In this document: piece by piece, positions 33,746-43,266 of the stretch
Layout: each line of letters begins with the position of its first letter
How positions within the stretch are numbered: the first letter of the stretch is position 1
Position numbers and translations under genes: made by a program
DNA from: Endothia cerciana
Taxonomy: Eukaryota > Ascomycota > Sordariomycetes > Diaporthales > Cryphonectriaceae
DNA: 64,000 nucleotides
Assembly (NCBI GenBank): GCA_026119935.1
Contig: JALRMH010000018.1
Coordinates: forward strand, 62,001-126,000
Reading direction: 5' to 3'
The notes under the pieces: generated by a model
Told to the model about the DNA's origin: nothing
Databases searched by the model: none
Seen by the model: only the letters and a program-made list of their open reading frames with translations

Positions 33746-34978
33746 ATGTCAGCCGAAATGGGGTCAGACCGCGAGCAGAAGCGCCAAAAGAAGTCGAAGC
33801 GCAAGCATCGCCACGACGAGGAGGAGATGGCTGCTGATAAGATGGACGTTGACGGAGCGCCCGAGGCGACCGAGGCGGCCAAGAAGGAAAAGAAGGAAAA
33901 GAAGAAGGAGCACAAGGACAAGAAGCACAAGGACAAGAAGCACAAGGACAAGAAGCGCAAGGACAGGCCAGACGAGGGCGAGTCCGAGGCCGCAGACGTG
34001 GACGCCGAACCAGCCGGATCGCCCGAGAAGAAACACAAGCGCGCGAAGAGCGAAGACAAGACAGAGAAGAAGCACAAGAAACACCATCACAAGCGCGCCT
34101 CGTCGCCCTCAGCAGCCGCCGAGGCCCACCAGGCTGCTGCCGTTCCCGACGACAAGCAGTACCCCTTCTTCACGCAGACCTTCTCCCAGCGCATCCCCAT
34201 CTGGCCCGCCGCGTTCGACGAGCCCCTGACCAAGACGGCCCGCGAGTACCTCGACCCGATGCTGAACCGGTACTCGCCCAAGTTCCGGGGCGTGCTGCTC
34301 GCGTACAAGAACGTCAACCTGTCGCACCGCCCCCAGCGCACGAACCCCGAACACCCGCCGACGGACGAAACGCCCGTCGTGCTGGAGTCGTTTGAGTGCT
34401 ATGCGCCGCCGTTTGCGTGGCTGACGGCGGACCTGCATCTATTCGTCCCGTCGCGGGGCGCGTGGATGGAAGGGGAGATCAACCTGCAGAGTGAGGGCCA
34501 CATCGGCGTGGTGTGCTTTGGGAAGTTTAATGCGAGCATCTCGAGGAAGAGTCTGCCGAGGGGGTGGCAGTGGGTGGAGCAGGAGGAAGAAGTTGCTGGG
34601 GGGCAAGATCCCTTCGAAGCGGAAGAGGGCGATGGCGGTCAGGAGGCAGACGGCGAAGGCGAGGATGGCGACAAGACGAAGGCCCAACCCGCGCCCCGCC
34701 TGCGCAGCACGGGCTACTGGGTGGATCAGGATGGGGACAAGGTCGGCGTGGAGATATACTTCCGCATCAAGAACTTCTCGAGCGGGTCCACAGGTGACTA
34801 CACCTACCTCAGTCTACAGGGAACGATGCTGGACGACGAGGCTGAGAGGAAGATTGCTGCCGAGGAGCGGGAAGCGGAAAAGGCCAGGCGTGCGAGGCAG
34901 AACCCCAATGGGCTGCTGTACCCGACCATGAGGCTACCAGAGTCCAGCATGACGAAGCTGAAGGATGTCACGATATGA
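33746..34978 (+). CDS. RPA43: RNA polymerase I subunit RPA43
   Basis: Part of the Pol I stalk, the point of contact with Rrn3, for rRNA transcription in the nucleolus. Single exon, 410 aa, longer than yeast Rpa43 (326 aa) because of a Lys-rich N-terminal arm. That arm has four HKDKK-type pentapeptide units (residues about 56-72, from a 15-nt repeat). The folded part starts near residue 140 with FFTQTFSQRIPIWPAAFD and shows KFRGVLLAYKNVNL and FECYAPPFAWLTADLHLFVPSRGAWMEGEINLQSEGHIGVVCFGKFNASI, the RPB7-like N-domain and OB region. An acidic Glu/Gly/Asp insert follows (about residues 295-325), then GYWVDQDGDKVGVEIYFRIKNF. The ATG at 33746 was chosen as the first in frame; a second candidate lies four codons on. 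Confidence 0.9.
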   Translation: MSAEMGSDREQKRQKKSKRKHRHDEEEMAADKMDVDGAPEATEAAKKEKKEKKKEHKDKKHKDKKHKDKKRKDRPDEGESEAADVDAEPAGSPEKKHKRAKSEDKTEKKHKKHHHKRASSPSAAAEAHQAAAVPDDKQYPFFTQTFSQRIPIWPAAFDEPLTKTAREYLDPMLNRYSPKFRGVLLAYKNVNLSHRPQRTNPEHPPTDETPVVLESFECYAPPFAWLTADLHLFVPSRGAWMEGEINLQSEGHIGVVCFGKFNASISRKSLPRGWQWVEQEEEVAGGQDPFEAEEGDGGQEADGEGEDGDKTKAQPAPRLRSTGYWVDQDGDKVGVEIYFRIKNFSSGSTGDYTYLSLQGTMLDDEAERKIAAEEREAEKARRARQNPNGLLYPTMRLPESSMTKLKDVTI

Positions 34979-35789
34979 GCGGCCAACGCGCGCTGCCGGT
35001 ATCAGACGTAGCTTCCCCTTGGGGCTCCTACATTGAACGCAGTTGGTCCATCCCTGAGCCTGAGCTAAACCGCCGAAGCCGGGGCTTGTGATCCTGGCCT
35101 CGCCCTTGGCAACTGGAGAGGACCGGTCGGCTTGAGGCAGGAAGAGTGCGGACGTGAGATTTTGCGGCTGGGGCAGAGTTATCGAGACCGAAGAGAAGAT
35201 GCCAGAGGCGAAGACGCGAGCCTGCAGTGTTGCAATTACTTTGTCATTTTGCGATTCTCAGCGTCGACGGCGTTATGAAGAAGGCGTGATGTGATGCCTT
35301 CGCCGAGCTTCAAATAGGCATGAGAGCGAGGCGTGCTCTACTTGGTCACTGCGCCTGGTGAAGGTAACAGTGCCGGTGCGTTGGGTCGGCACTAGGTCGC
35401 AAGTCAAATATACTGCGCAGGATTCAAACACTGTCCTGCATCATGAGACCATCCGAGTCGAGGCAGGACGAACAACTCGTCAACTTGATCCTCGTCTGCG
35501 AATGTCCGCACCGAAATCAGCCCAGGGAGGCCAACCCAGACTATAGCTATGCACTGTCGTGATCCCTGTCGCTGGTCCTGAAGTGCCTCGGCTCTCCGCA
35601 TTAGTGAGCCTGGGGCTTGTCTTTTACCCCAGATACTCCGGAATTTAACGTCCTCACTTCCCATCTTCAAATCCACGTCTACCCGGCAGTTTCTTTTGCA
35701 CCTTGTCGACTCGGAGTCTGGAGGATCCATATGAGCGCTTTCGAAGATATATCACCTTCAGCGTATATATAGCATTAACACCCGTCAAA
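34979..35789. other. Intergenic, no gene
   Basis: Between RPA43 and the quinone oxidoreductase. No coding region recognised. A TATATATAG stretch at about 35764-35772 lies some 20 bp upstream of the next ATG. Confidence 0.45.
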
Positions 35790-36895
35790 ATGAAGGGCAT
35801 ACAAGTCGCCCAATATGTCAAGGTCGGTGCTGTCTGTTGAGCTGGGTCCCAGTGAGCCCAGAACAACTACGCTCAGATGATCATTGATGGGGGTGTGCTT
35901 ACTCGTCATGTCCGCAGAAACTCGACGACCTCAGAGTGACCGACCTCCAGGACCCGGCCCCCGGCCCAGACCAATACCTCATCTCCGTCCACGCAGCGGC
36001 CACCAACTTCTTCGACATCCTGCAGGTACAGGGCAAGTACCAGCACCAGCCGCCCTTCCCCTGGATCTCGGGCATGGAGTTCGCGGGCGTCGTCCTGGCC
36101 ACGCCCTCCGGGAACCCCAGCCCCAAGTACCCCGTCGGCACGCGCGTGTTCGGCGCGAACCAGGGCGCCTACGCCACGAGGGTCTGCGCGGTCGAGAGCA
36201 GCCTGTTCCCGCAGCCCAGGGGCTGGTCGTCGACCGAGGCCGCGGGGCTGTTCGTCACCGCGCCGACGAGCTACGCCGCGCTGGCGGTCCGGGCGGGCGT
36301 GAGGAAGGGCGACTGGGTGCTGGTCCACGCCGCCGCGGGGGGCGTGGGCCTGGCGGCGGTGCAGGTCGCCAAGGCGTTCGGCGCGACCGTCGTCGCGACC
36401 GCGGGGACGAAGAGGAAGCTGGAGGTCGCGAGGCAGTTCGGGGCGGACCACGTTGTCGACTACCGTGATGAGAAGTGGCCGGACGCGGTGAAGAAGCTCA
36501 CGCCCCAGGGGAGGGGCGTGGATATCGTGTATGACCCGGTGGGCATGGTGGACAAGAGCACCAAGTGTGTGGCCTGGAACGGGAGGATACTGGTGGTGGG
36601 CTTTGCGGCGGGGACGATCGAGAAGGTGGCCATGAACAAGGTCCTCTTGAAGAACATCAGCATCGTGGGCATCCACTGGGGGATGTATGCCAAGATGGAG
36701 ACGAAGACGGAGAGGAGGGTCTGGGAGGAGATCTTGGAGCTGGTCGAGGAGGGTAAGTTCCGGGCCACACTCTTCACAGACAAGGAGTTTGTCGGGCTAG
36801 AGAGCATTCCGGATGCCCTCAAGGCGCTGGGAAGCAGGGAGACCTGGGGCAAGGTCGTCGTCAAGGTCCCTCAGGACGACCAAGCCAAGTTATGA
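35790..36895 (+). CDS. Zeta-crystallin-like NADPH:quinone oxidoreductase (MDR)
   Basis: Zinc-less medium-chain dehydrogenase/reductase of about 336 aa. Exon 1 is short (35790-35822, MKGIQVAQYVK) and exon 2 (35918-36895) starts KLDDLRVTD; the splice is in phase 0 and restores the typical MDR N-terminus. Landmarks are AAATNFFDILQVQGKYQHQP (catalytic-domain entry), PWISGMEFAGVV, and the dinucleotide loop VLVHAAAGGVGLAAVQVAKAFGA at about residues 143-165, followed by GADHVVDYRDEKW. No structural zinc cysteines are seen. Expected activity is NADPH-dependent reduction of quinones or enones in cytosol or mitochondria; the substrate is unknown. The donor GTCGGT is weak, so exon 1 is a little uncertain. 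A second MDR gene lies 0.95 kb downstream. Confidence 0.88.
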
Positions 36896-37842
36896 GGCGG
36901 GTCGGTATCCGCGACGCTGGTCTGATCTGTCCCTCGAGGTGCTGGTCACGCCTGTGCACGTCTCCGGGCTACGCTGAGAATACGATAAACCGAGTTTCCA
37001 CATCGGACATTGCGAGAATACGATACCGAGACATCCTCACACCCGCATCTGCTCATCCAGTAAAGAATCCCGAACCAACTTGTGTAACTCTCTGCTGTTG
37101 CTCGTGGAGGTCTATCCTTCAAGAGCCGGCCATGCCTCTTGCCTTTCTATGGAATCTAGAACCAAACGCCGCCTGCAGAAGGGATGCATTTTCTTGTTTT
37201 GAGAAAAATCCAAAGAGACAAGGTTCCTACTCAGGCTGACTGTCCGGTAATTAGTCCCACACTTCAAGAAACGAATATTGAGCGGGAAGCCCTCGTCGTT
37301 GAAGGTTCGACTAGCTGGAGGCCTGGGATGGACAACCTATCACGAGATGATATACAAGACTGAGAAAGATATCCCGGCACGCCCCGTAATTCAAGAATCC
37401 TTGGAATGCACTATACTCAATATTTCCAATATTTGTACGGTCGAGGACCTCAACGCTGCCGCTCGGGTGGTGGCCATAGCTCATCCTCGGATTCGGCGCC
37501 CGATTTTGTCCGAGCCAATGCAGGCCCAAAAGAGTAAGTCGCCGATAGCATACATAGGCATTGGTAGGATGGTGATTATGATACAGACTCTTGATAATCA
37601 GGAGGTTGATCAGGGATCTATGTCACATTTCCCATTCTGGTGTTCCTCCGACGCCGAGATGCTATTCAGATGGAGCAGTCGCTTGCTATAAAGGTGTCAG
37701 GACATCTTCATCTGGATGGACTAAGATGAACATAGTCAACAGCCTCAACATCGAAGGTAGATCGTGAACAGACACAATACACTTCGATATACTTTATTTC
37801 AGCCTATAGGGATTGGTTTTTTCTCTCTACCCAAGCTCTAGC
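36896..37842. other. Intergenic, no gene
   Basis: Spacer between the two MDR genes. An open frame at 37278-37691 has no ATG start and no motif. Likely promoter of the downstream gene. Confidence 0.45.
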
Positions 37843-39157
37843 ATGTCTCGCACGATGAAAGCTCTCGTCCTCATCACGGCAGACAAGACGGCTGTCGTTA
37901 AAGACGTCCCAGTTCCTGTCCCAGCGGAGAACGAGATACTCGTCAAGGTCCACGCCGTGGCGCTCAATCCGGTAGATGCCGCCTGGGTCAAATCGCCAGT
38001 CGCAGCCCAGCCGGAGAGAATCGTCGGCATTGACTTTGCTGGTGAGGTCGTGGAGGTGCCGGCGAGCCTGCAGGGGGCATCTTCAGATCCAAGGCTGAGG
38101 GTTGGGGCCAGAGTCGCTGGCGGCTTGCAGGGAGGTAAGACTAGAAAGGTCCAAGGGGAGCAGGAGCGCCACCTCGGTAGTTGACTGTCACTGACGCCAG
38201 CCAGCTTGCTCGACCAACGACCGCCCCGGTGCGTTCGCCGAGTACGTTCACCCCGAATGGGACCTCATCTGGCTCATTCCGGACTCCATGTCCTACGAGG
38301 AAGCCTCCACCGTCACTGGCTGTGGCTTGACAGCAGCTCAATCCCTATTCTTCCATCTTGGCCTGCCCTCGCCCTTCTGGCCCTCGACCATCAGCGCGGG
38401 AGGCGGACCCTTCACGGTTTTCCTCCAAGGCGCGTCGACATCCCTGGGTCTATTTGCCGCGCAGATGGTCCACCTCTCGGCCAAGACGTCCGGCCGAGAG
38501 GTCAAGCTCTTTGGGACGGCGAGCAAAGCCAGGCATGAGATCCTGAAGAGGGCACCATACAGCTATGACGCGCTGGTGGACTACCACGAGGCGGACTGGC
38601 CCGAGCAGATTCGTCAACTGACCGGCGGCGGTGTTGATTTCGCCGTCGACTGCGTTACCGAGGGCAAGATGGTCAACAAGACGGAGTCGGTCCTGAAAAG
38701 GACGGGCAGATTCGTCGTGGTCCGGTCGCCTGAAGAATCAGGCTACTCGATGGACGACCTCGAGATCAAGCCCATCTATAACAAGGTCTTCGAGTGTCTG
38801 GGCCATGAGCTACAGCTCGGGAGTAAGTATATCGCCCTCAACGCCTGTGCCAACTCGGGCGGATCTCTTACATGATGTGCAGGTTTCCACCTCCCCGCGA
38901 ACCCGGCAGCTCGTAAGTTTGCTGCGAGCCTTTACAACTACTGGACGCAGGGGGCCGTCGAGGGCAAGACGCTCGTTGAGGCCAACCCGGTGAGACGCAT
39001 GCCTGGTGGTCTTGAGCGGATCGTGCCTGATGCATTCCCCCTCCTCAGCTCCGGGGTCATGGCCTCTGCTTTCTCGGATGGAAAATCCAAGCCCGATAGG
39101 ACAGAGGAGTATATGAAGCCTATTAGTGGTGAGAAGCTGGTGTATACTATCGCCTAG
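37843..39157 (+). CDS. MDR enoyl reductase-like protein (LovC/ToxD type)
   Basis: Zinc-less MDR enzyme of about 394 aa, of the family that includes trans-acting enoyl reductases such as LovC and the ToxD-like group. Exons 37843-38134, 38205-38822 and 38883-39157. The first splice gives QGACSTNDRPGAFAEYVHPEW and the second gives LQLGSFHLPANPAARKFA, both as expected. N-terminal features are VHAVALNPVDAAWV and GIDFAGEVVEVP; the cofactor loop is VFLQGASTSLGLFAAQMVHLSA, and GGVDFAVDCVTEG follows. No polyketide synthase is nearby, so a biosynthetic role is not implied. The first acceptor is a double CAGCCAG site, leaving a two-way choice; only the downstream AG keeps the conserved frame. A consensus poly(A) signal lies 94 nt after the stop. 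Confidence 0.9.
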
Positions 39158-39680
39158 AGATATCTGTCATGGTGCTGGGGGGTGAACAAGGTCCGATGTA
39201 GAATAGGAACCATCGAGAAGTACAGCACACCTTTGACTTTTGTACGCCCTAATAAAATATGATCACCGGGATGGTGCTGTCGTCTTCATTTGTGTTTGCG
39301 AATAGATACGAGAGTGCGGGTTTCTCAATCTTCAAGAGAGCCTCTCAGGCGGAAACGACGTTTGTTTGAGCGGCTAAGCCCCTGGACGGATACCCGGATA
39401 CAAGGTATGTATGTATGTAAGTACCAGTACTTGTCGGTACGTACCGCCTGAGGTTCCCCTGCTGAAAGGGAATCAATAGCCGCTGCTGCGCTGATGAGTG
39501 GCGGGGTGGGGGGGGGGGGCTTACTTTTCACTTCTGCCCCTCCATGGAAACTGAAGACTTCCCGTCGTCGCGTTTCCCAACCGCGTCTCAGCCTGACGAC
39601 ATTCAGACTTGGTGATCACCACAACCCCCGCTGCCCATGCTGCAGTTCTCAACCGCTCGGCCACCACCACCGCCAACACG
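39158..39680. other. Intergenic, promoter of KAP120
   Basis: No gene. It contains a short GTATGTATGTAAGTAC repeat (about 39404-39424) and a G tract (39507-39520) within 175 nt of the KAP120 start. Confidence 0.45.
39251..39256 (+). terminator. Poly(A) signal AATAAA
   Basis: A perfect AATAAA lies 94 nt downstream of the enoyl reductase-like stop, in an AT-rich pocket. The position suits a 3'-end processing signal for that gene. Confidence 0.45.
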
Positions 39681-42600
39681 ATGAGCTTTGCCATTGAGGT
39701 GCCCGGAGCGGCGAATCCCCTGAGCCTGCAGGAGCTCTGCAAGGCACTCGAAGCCGCCACGTCGATGGACAACATCCAGAGACAGGCGGCAGGTAAGCAG
39801 CTCTCCACATGGGAGACTCAACAGAGCTACTTTCCCTCCCTACAGGTAGGCCTTACCCCCGCCAATGTGCTCTCTGTATCATGCCTCAAGCTGACTGGCT
39901 GCTTGCACCATGCAGTCCGTCTTCCTCGACAAGTCCATTCCAAGAGAGATACGATTCCTCGCAATATTGCAGATCAAGAACGGCATCGACAAGTACTGGC
40001 GGCTCAGTGCCAAGAATACCATCAACCAGAACGACAAGGCGCTGCTCAGGTCAAGGCTCTTTCAGGGCACAATCGGCGAGGAGGACAGGGCCTTTGCTCT
40101 ACACAACGCCCTCGCAACCGCAAAGGTCCTTCGCATAGACTACCCGGATTCCTGGCCTGAAGCCCTTCCCAGTCTGGTCGATCTGCTGAGGCAGTACAAA
40201 AATGGTGACCAGCAGCTTCTGGGCGGCGCTCTCATCCTGTTGCTGCGTATCGTCAAGGAGCTGGGAGCTGCTCGACTGCGCAAGTCGCAGACTGCGCTGC
40301 AGGCTGTCACACCTGAGCTGGTCTACCTCCTGGGGGAGATATACTCAGAACGGACGAACTTATGGACCACTTGGTTGGCATCTGGGCAGGGAAGTGAGGA
40401 TCTGGCGAATCTGGCCCTCCAGAACAGTCTCTCTGCCGCAAAGATCCTGCGCCGACTGTTGATCTTGGGCTACGAAAATCCAGCCAAGGACAAGGTTGTA
40501 ATCGAGTTCTGGTCCCTCACACAGGATCATTTTGGCCAGCTCCTCAGCTACGTCAGCCACGACTCCGCCGTCCCTGCGCTTCATCAAGATGTGATAGGAA
40601 AGCACCTCCTGCAGTTTACTAAGCTCCATCTTGAAATGTCCGAGGCCCATCCGGCGAGTTTTCCGATTCTCCCCAATTCCATCTCCCTCGTGCTCGCATA
40701 CTGGGACCTCGTGGCGAAGTTTGCCGAAGTCTTCGACAAATCCGGCGGTCTGAGGCAGACCACGAATGCAGACGGCACCGGCTCCAAATCAAAGGTTGAG
40801 GGACCGCTACTTGAGAGGCTGGCCCTCAAGGGGCTTCTGCTGGTCAAGAGTTGCGTGGCTATCGTGTGGAAACCAGTCCAGACCTTCAAGTACATTAGCA
40901 AGGAATTTGTGCAGCAGAAGGACGCGGCCGTTCAGGTACTTCGAGCCGAATTGCTGAAGGACGAGCTTGTCATGCAGATCGTGAACGTTATCATCACCAA
41001 ATTGTTGATCTTCCGCAAAGCAGACCTAGAAGCCTGGGAGACGGACCCGGAGGACTTTGAGGCAGCAGAGCAATACCTAGGAGATGCTTGGCAGTTCAGC
41101 GTCAGGCCTTGCGCTGAAAGGGTCTTCCTGGATCTGTTGGTCTACTATAAAGACCTCTTGACACCCCCCCTGCTATCATACTTTCACCAGGCAACAATCG
41201 CAGACGTGGATGTCGTCACGAAGGAGGCCATTTACACCGCCATGGGTGCCTCTGCGCCTAACATTTCCGAGGCGTTCGACTTTGACAATTTTCTGTCAAC
41301 GACGTTGGTGCAGGACGCACAGTCCACTGGGCCCCTCGCGAAGGTCCTCCGTCGCAGAATAGCGATTTTGATCAGCACTTGGGTGCCAGTCAAGATTGCT
41401 GATGCAAGCCGGCCTCTCGTCTTTGACATCTACCGTCATATTCTGAACGACAAAGATGAAAACAACGACGAAGTTGTTCGCCTCACTGCAGCAAGGCAGC
41501 TAAAGGAGATTGCGGACGACTTCGAGTTTCCGGGAGATTTATTTGCCACCTACGCGCCAGACATTCTACCACAGATCATCAACATGCTTCAGGATGTGGT
41601 TGTAGAGGACACGAAGCAGGCGCTTTTCGAAACGCTAAGAGTATGCATACAACGGATGGAAGAAAACGTCCTACCGTTTGCGGATCCCATAATGGCAGCA
41701 CTTCCGGCCCTTTGGGACGCTGCCGGCGACGCGCACATGATCAAGGCAGCCATAATAGCAGTTCTCGTGGCACTAGTCAACTCCATAGAGGTCGAGTCAC
41801 GGCGATTTCAGCAGATGATGCTCCCTATCGTCGCTCAGTGCATGAACGATCCTTCAAACGAGGCTTTCCTCGAAGACATTGTTGATCTTTGGAAGTCGCT
41901 CATCACCCAGAGCGCACCTCCTTTATCCGCAGAAATGATCAGCCTGCAACCTCTCGTCCTTCCACTCATCGAAAATGAGCCCCACCTCGCCGAGACTGCT
42001 TTCGAGATCCTCAAAGCATATATCATTCTGGCCCCGGATGCCATCCTATCCGACAGCTTACGAATAAACACCTTACAAGCACTGTCTGGCCCTCTTCAGT
42101 CTCGTGCCCGCGGCCGCAGCGCTGATGTCTTGACAAGCGACCGCACAATGGAACTCATGTTCCTCGCCGCCTCCCAGCTCGGTGGCAGCAATGGCGTGTC
42201 CACCCTTGTGCAGGATCTTCTTTCCCTCGGGCTCCTGCACACCATGTTGCAACGCATCCACGAGGACTGGGAGTACACCCAACTGACGGGTCCCAACGTC
42301 GCGAAAAAGGAGGCCTTGGAGTGGTCCCACAAGCTCGCCTATTTTAGCATCCTAGCACACATTGCCCTCGCCAACCCTGTCCTCCTCACCTCCGCTCTCA
42401 CTTCCCTTGGTGCTGGCGACTTCACGCAGATCTGGCCCTGGCTTTCGACCCAATGGTTTTCCGCGCTGACTTCCATGGCCGATGTGGAGAAACAAAAGCT
42501 GTCCTGCCTCGCGCTCACGCGCCTCACCGAACTATCCCAGCCTGTCCAAGATCTCGTCTGCTCATCCCTGCAAGACTACTTCATGATGTGGACGTCCGTC

Positions 42601-42888
42601 ATTTTGGAGGTGCATGAGGGCAACCCGCTAGGCGAGGACGGCCTCATATGGGAGGCCCCGCCCACCAGCACGGAAGGCACTCCGCTCGAGAATGGGGAGT
42701 GCGTCGCCATTGCCAATGATCCAGTGCATACCATACGGACCTACGGATTTGTCACGGAACGGCTCCAGGGCCTTGTGGCGAGGGCTGGCGGGGAGACGGC
42801 ATTCAGGGAGAACTGGGTCGTGAACGTGGACAAGGAGGTCCTAGCCGGCTTCGAGAGGTTGGCTAGTCGCCCGGCGACAACGCAATAG
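39681..42888 (+). CDS. KAP120: Importin-beta family karyopherin Kap120 (importin-11-like)
   Basis: Nuclear transport receptor built of HEAT repeats, about 1045 aa; yeast Kap120 has 1032. Exon 1 is 39681-39845 and exon 2 is 39916-42888, joined in phase 0. The importin-beta N-terminal domain is visible as AAGKQLSTWETQQSYFPSLQ, then SVFLDKSIPREIRFLAILQIKNGIDKYWR, the RanGTP-binding region. Next comes ALLRSRLFQGTIGEEDRAFALHNALATAKVLRIDYPDSWPEALPSLVDLL, and a long helical array follows. The Asp/Glu-rich C-terminus ends FERLASRPATTQ. In yeast the protein imports ribosome-assembly and transcription cargoes. It is convergent with ADE6. In frame beyond the TAG lies a charged helical segment (separate entry). 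Confidence 0.93.
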
Positions 42889-43068
42889 CTCCGCGTGAAC
42901 ATGGTTGGGGAATCAGAGCGTGAGATGCGAAAAGAATTGGAAGAGCTGGAGAGAGAAGAAGAAGCTATGAAAGAAGAAGCACAGGAAAAAGTCCTGAAAG
43001 AACTGGGATTCAGTACTGCAAGTGGGATCAGCACGGGAGCAGAGATACCAATAGAGATGAATCGATGA
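42889..43068 (+). other. In-frame charged helical extension / small ORF after KAP120
   Basis: The KAP120 frame stays open for 59 codons after TAG 42886-42888, ending at TGA 43066. Residue choice looks protein-like: it starts LRVNMVGESEREMRKELEE, then a run of Glu/Lys heptads with LEREEEAMKEEAQEKVLKEL, and ends TGAEIPIEMNR. It also has its own ATG at 42901, giving a 55-codon small ORF. Whether it is a lost exon, a read-through tail or a separate small gene cannot be told from sequence alone. Confidence 0.45.
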
Positions 43069-43266
43069 CTCAAAGAGCGAGGGTTTGGAGTAGACCCCCT
43101 GAGGAAAAGTTTGAGGAAAAGGCGGCATCACATCCTGCTTTAGCTGAGAGTAGGCCCAAAGTTTGTTTTCCATTCTCTATCAATGGCATTGTCGATACGT
43201 ACGGTCTAGCAATACCGAAAAGTATGCCCCCCTCCCTTGTCTCGACCTCCCCATCCCCGGAGCGAC
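43069..43266. other. Convergent spacer between KAP120 and ADE6
   Basis: Short non-coding gap where the two transcripts converge; no recognisable element. Confidence 0.4.

Noticed and set aside
37278..37691. 137-codon open frame between the MDR genes
   Set aside because: Starts without ATG and has no motif.
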